Part shown: positions 48,835 to 49,193 of the stretch, in pieces
Position numbering within the stretch: the stretch's first letter is position 1
Layout of the letters: every line of letters starts with the position of its first letter
From: an uncultured Eubacteriales bacterium
GTDB lineage: Bacteria; Bacillota; Clostridia; Oscillospirales; Oscillospiraceae
Length of the DNA stretch: 49,193 bases
Reading direction: 5' to 3'
Assembly: GCA_949289455.1 (NCBI GenBank)
Contig: CASEOA010000076.1
Location: 1 to 49,193, forward strand
The notes under the pieces: generated by a model
Databases searched by the model: none
What the model saw: only the letters and a program-made list of their open reading frames with translations
Told to the model about the DNA's origin: nothing
Position numbers and translations under genes: made by a program

Positions 48835-48927
48835 GCGCCAGTAGCTCAGTTGTATAGAGCGACCGCCTCCTAACAATCGAACCGTTCGAATCCCGGAGCC
48901 TTGTATAACTGAATAAATTCTGTATAT
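48835..48927 (+). repeat. tRNA-Arg-like unit 2 (degenerate), 93-nt period
   Basis: Starts GCGCCAGTAGCTCAGTTG like a tRNA, keeps D-stem GCTC/GAGC and GCCTCCTAA. The anticodon stem and T-stem no longer pair, and about four bases are lost before the TTCGAAT loop; the acceptor cannot close. Spacer ACTGAATAAATTCTGTATAT. Confidence 0.82.
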
Positions 48928-49020
48928 GCCCCCGTACCTCACCAGGATAGAGGGTCCGCCTCCTAAAAATCGAATCGTTCGAATCCTAGAGCCCTGTAAA
49001 ATTGAATATTTTCTGTATAA
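48928..49020 (+). repeat. tRNA-Arg-like unit 3 (degenerate), 93-nt period
   Basis: Starts GCCCCCGTACCTCACCAGGA like unit 1 (D-stem CCTC/GAGG), keeps GCCTCCTAA, and has a 3' half like unit 2 (TTCGAATCC). The anticodon and T-stems are broken. Spacer ATTGAATATTTTCTGTATAA. Confidence 0.82.
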
Positions 49021-49097
49021 GCCCCCGTAGCTCAGTTGGATAGAGCGGTCGCCTCCTAATCGACAGGCCACTGGTTCGAACCCAGCCGGGGGTGCCA
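49021..49097 (+). tRNA. tRNA-Arg (CCU)
   Basis: A complete 77-nt cloverleaf: acceptor GCCCCCG/CGGGGGT, D-arm GCTC..GAGC, anticodon loop CTCCTAA (anticodon CCT), T-arm CTGG/CCAG with loop TTCGAAC, discriminator G and encoded CCA (49095-49097). The anticodon stem has one C-U mismatch next to the loop and the T-stem has an A-C outer mismatch, so it may be slightly weak but is probably functional. It is the fourth unit of the 93-nt array. Confidence 0.85.
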
Positions 49098-49104
49098 AAA
49101 GCAC

Positions 49105-49150
49105 CGCTGCAAGCCATTTTTTTCTGGTTTGCAGCGTTTTTTATTTTTCT
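49105..49150 (+). terminator. Terminator after tRNA-Arg
   Basis: A 12-bp stem (49105-49116 with 49125-49136), with one G-U pair and a T-rich loop, followed by a long T tract. Confidence 0.88.
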
Positions 49151-49193
49151 TCTACCGTCCATCCGTTCGTTTGAGACCTGGAGAATTTTATGC

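Noticed and set aside
48742-49020. Units 1 to 3 of the array as functional tRNA genes
   Set aside because: Anticodon, T and acceptor stems cannot form in these units, so they are not listed as tRNA genes.
48808-49104. 98-codon minus-strand frame in the tRNA-Arg array with repeated peptide segments
   Set aside because: The repetition follows from the 93-nt period (a multiple of three) of the plus-strand tRNA-like units; there is no ribosome binding site.
48742-49113. CRISPR array
   Set aside because: The period is 93 nt, the repeats are diverged, there are no constant spacers of 30-40 nt and no cas genes in the window.

Overview
This 49 kb stretch is ordinary chromosome from a GC-rich gut-type Clostridium relative. 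The Oscillospiraceae/Flavonifractor-Pseudoflavonifractor-Lawsonibacter group is my best guess, inferred from gene content, Clostridia-type protein families, strong AAGGAGG-like ribosome binding sites and TTGACA/TATAAT promoters; it was not proven by a search. No prophage, insertion sequence, integrase or CRISPR array is visible. Almost all very long antisense ORFs are artefacts of high GC.

Layout. 1-345: three minus-strand tRNA genes (Val, Glu, Met) behind a consensus promoter. 547-4107: a VanR/VanS-like two-component pair, divergently arranged, with a GNAT acetyltransferase and an RlmA-type 23S rRNA methyltransferase downstream of the kinase. 4216-9100 (minus): signal peptidase I, a YhaN/YhaO (SbcCD-like) nuclease pair and the YmdB phosphodiesterase. 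9275-13839: DUF1836 protein, DegV fatty-acid-binding protein (FakB-like) and PrmA, convergent with FakA/YloV and an Asp23-family protein. 14058-17336: a small membrane protein, a calcineurin-like phosphatase and an ABC exporter. 17790-23283: HTH-membrane protein, AEC transporter, RsiV-like lipoprotein, RlmD-type rRNA methyltransferase and a secreted subtilase. 23349-26030 (minus): YczE-like membrane protein and a CAP/Ig-like/SLH surface protein. 26231-29404: a GNAT protein and a 767-residue protein I do not recognise. 29591-32050: a polar amino-acid ABC transporter. 32443-35485: DEAD-box helicase, DUF2156 protein, GNAT protein. 35922-42526: an oligopeptide (Opp) ABC transporter with unusual insertions in OppC and OppF and a separately promoted binding protein. 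42674-44269: a beta-CASP metallo-hydrolase. 44397-46632: a LexA-box-controlled operon of lexA, ogt, two small proteins and exonuclease III. 46683-48509 (minus): TypA/BipA. 48670-49150: a promoter, three degenerate tRNA-Arg(CCU)-like units and one tRNA-Arg(CCU), all on an exact 93-nt period, then a terminator.

Most striking signals. (1) The 93-nt tandem tRNA-like array, driven by its own near-consensus promoter, in which two units keep their D-stem by a compensatory G-C to C-G exchange. (2) Two families of intergenic hairpin repeats (called A and B here; 9 and 5 copies), B having a second hairpin that changes sequence while keeping its pairing. (3) Small uncharacterised proteins inside the SOS (lexA) operon. 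(4) Large soluble insertions in OppC and OppF. (5) A structured leader before the DEAD-box helicase. (6) The unrecognised 767-residue protein. None of these could be checked against a database here.
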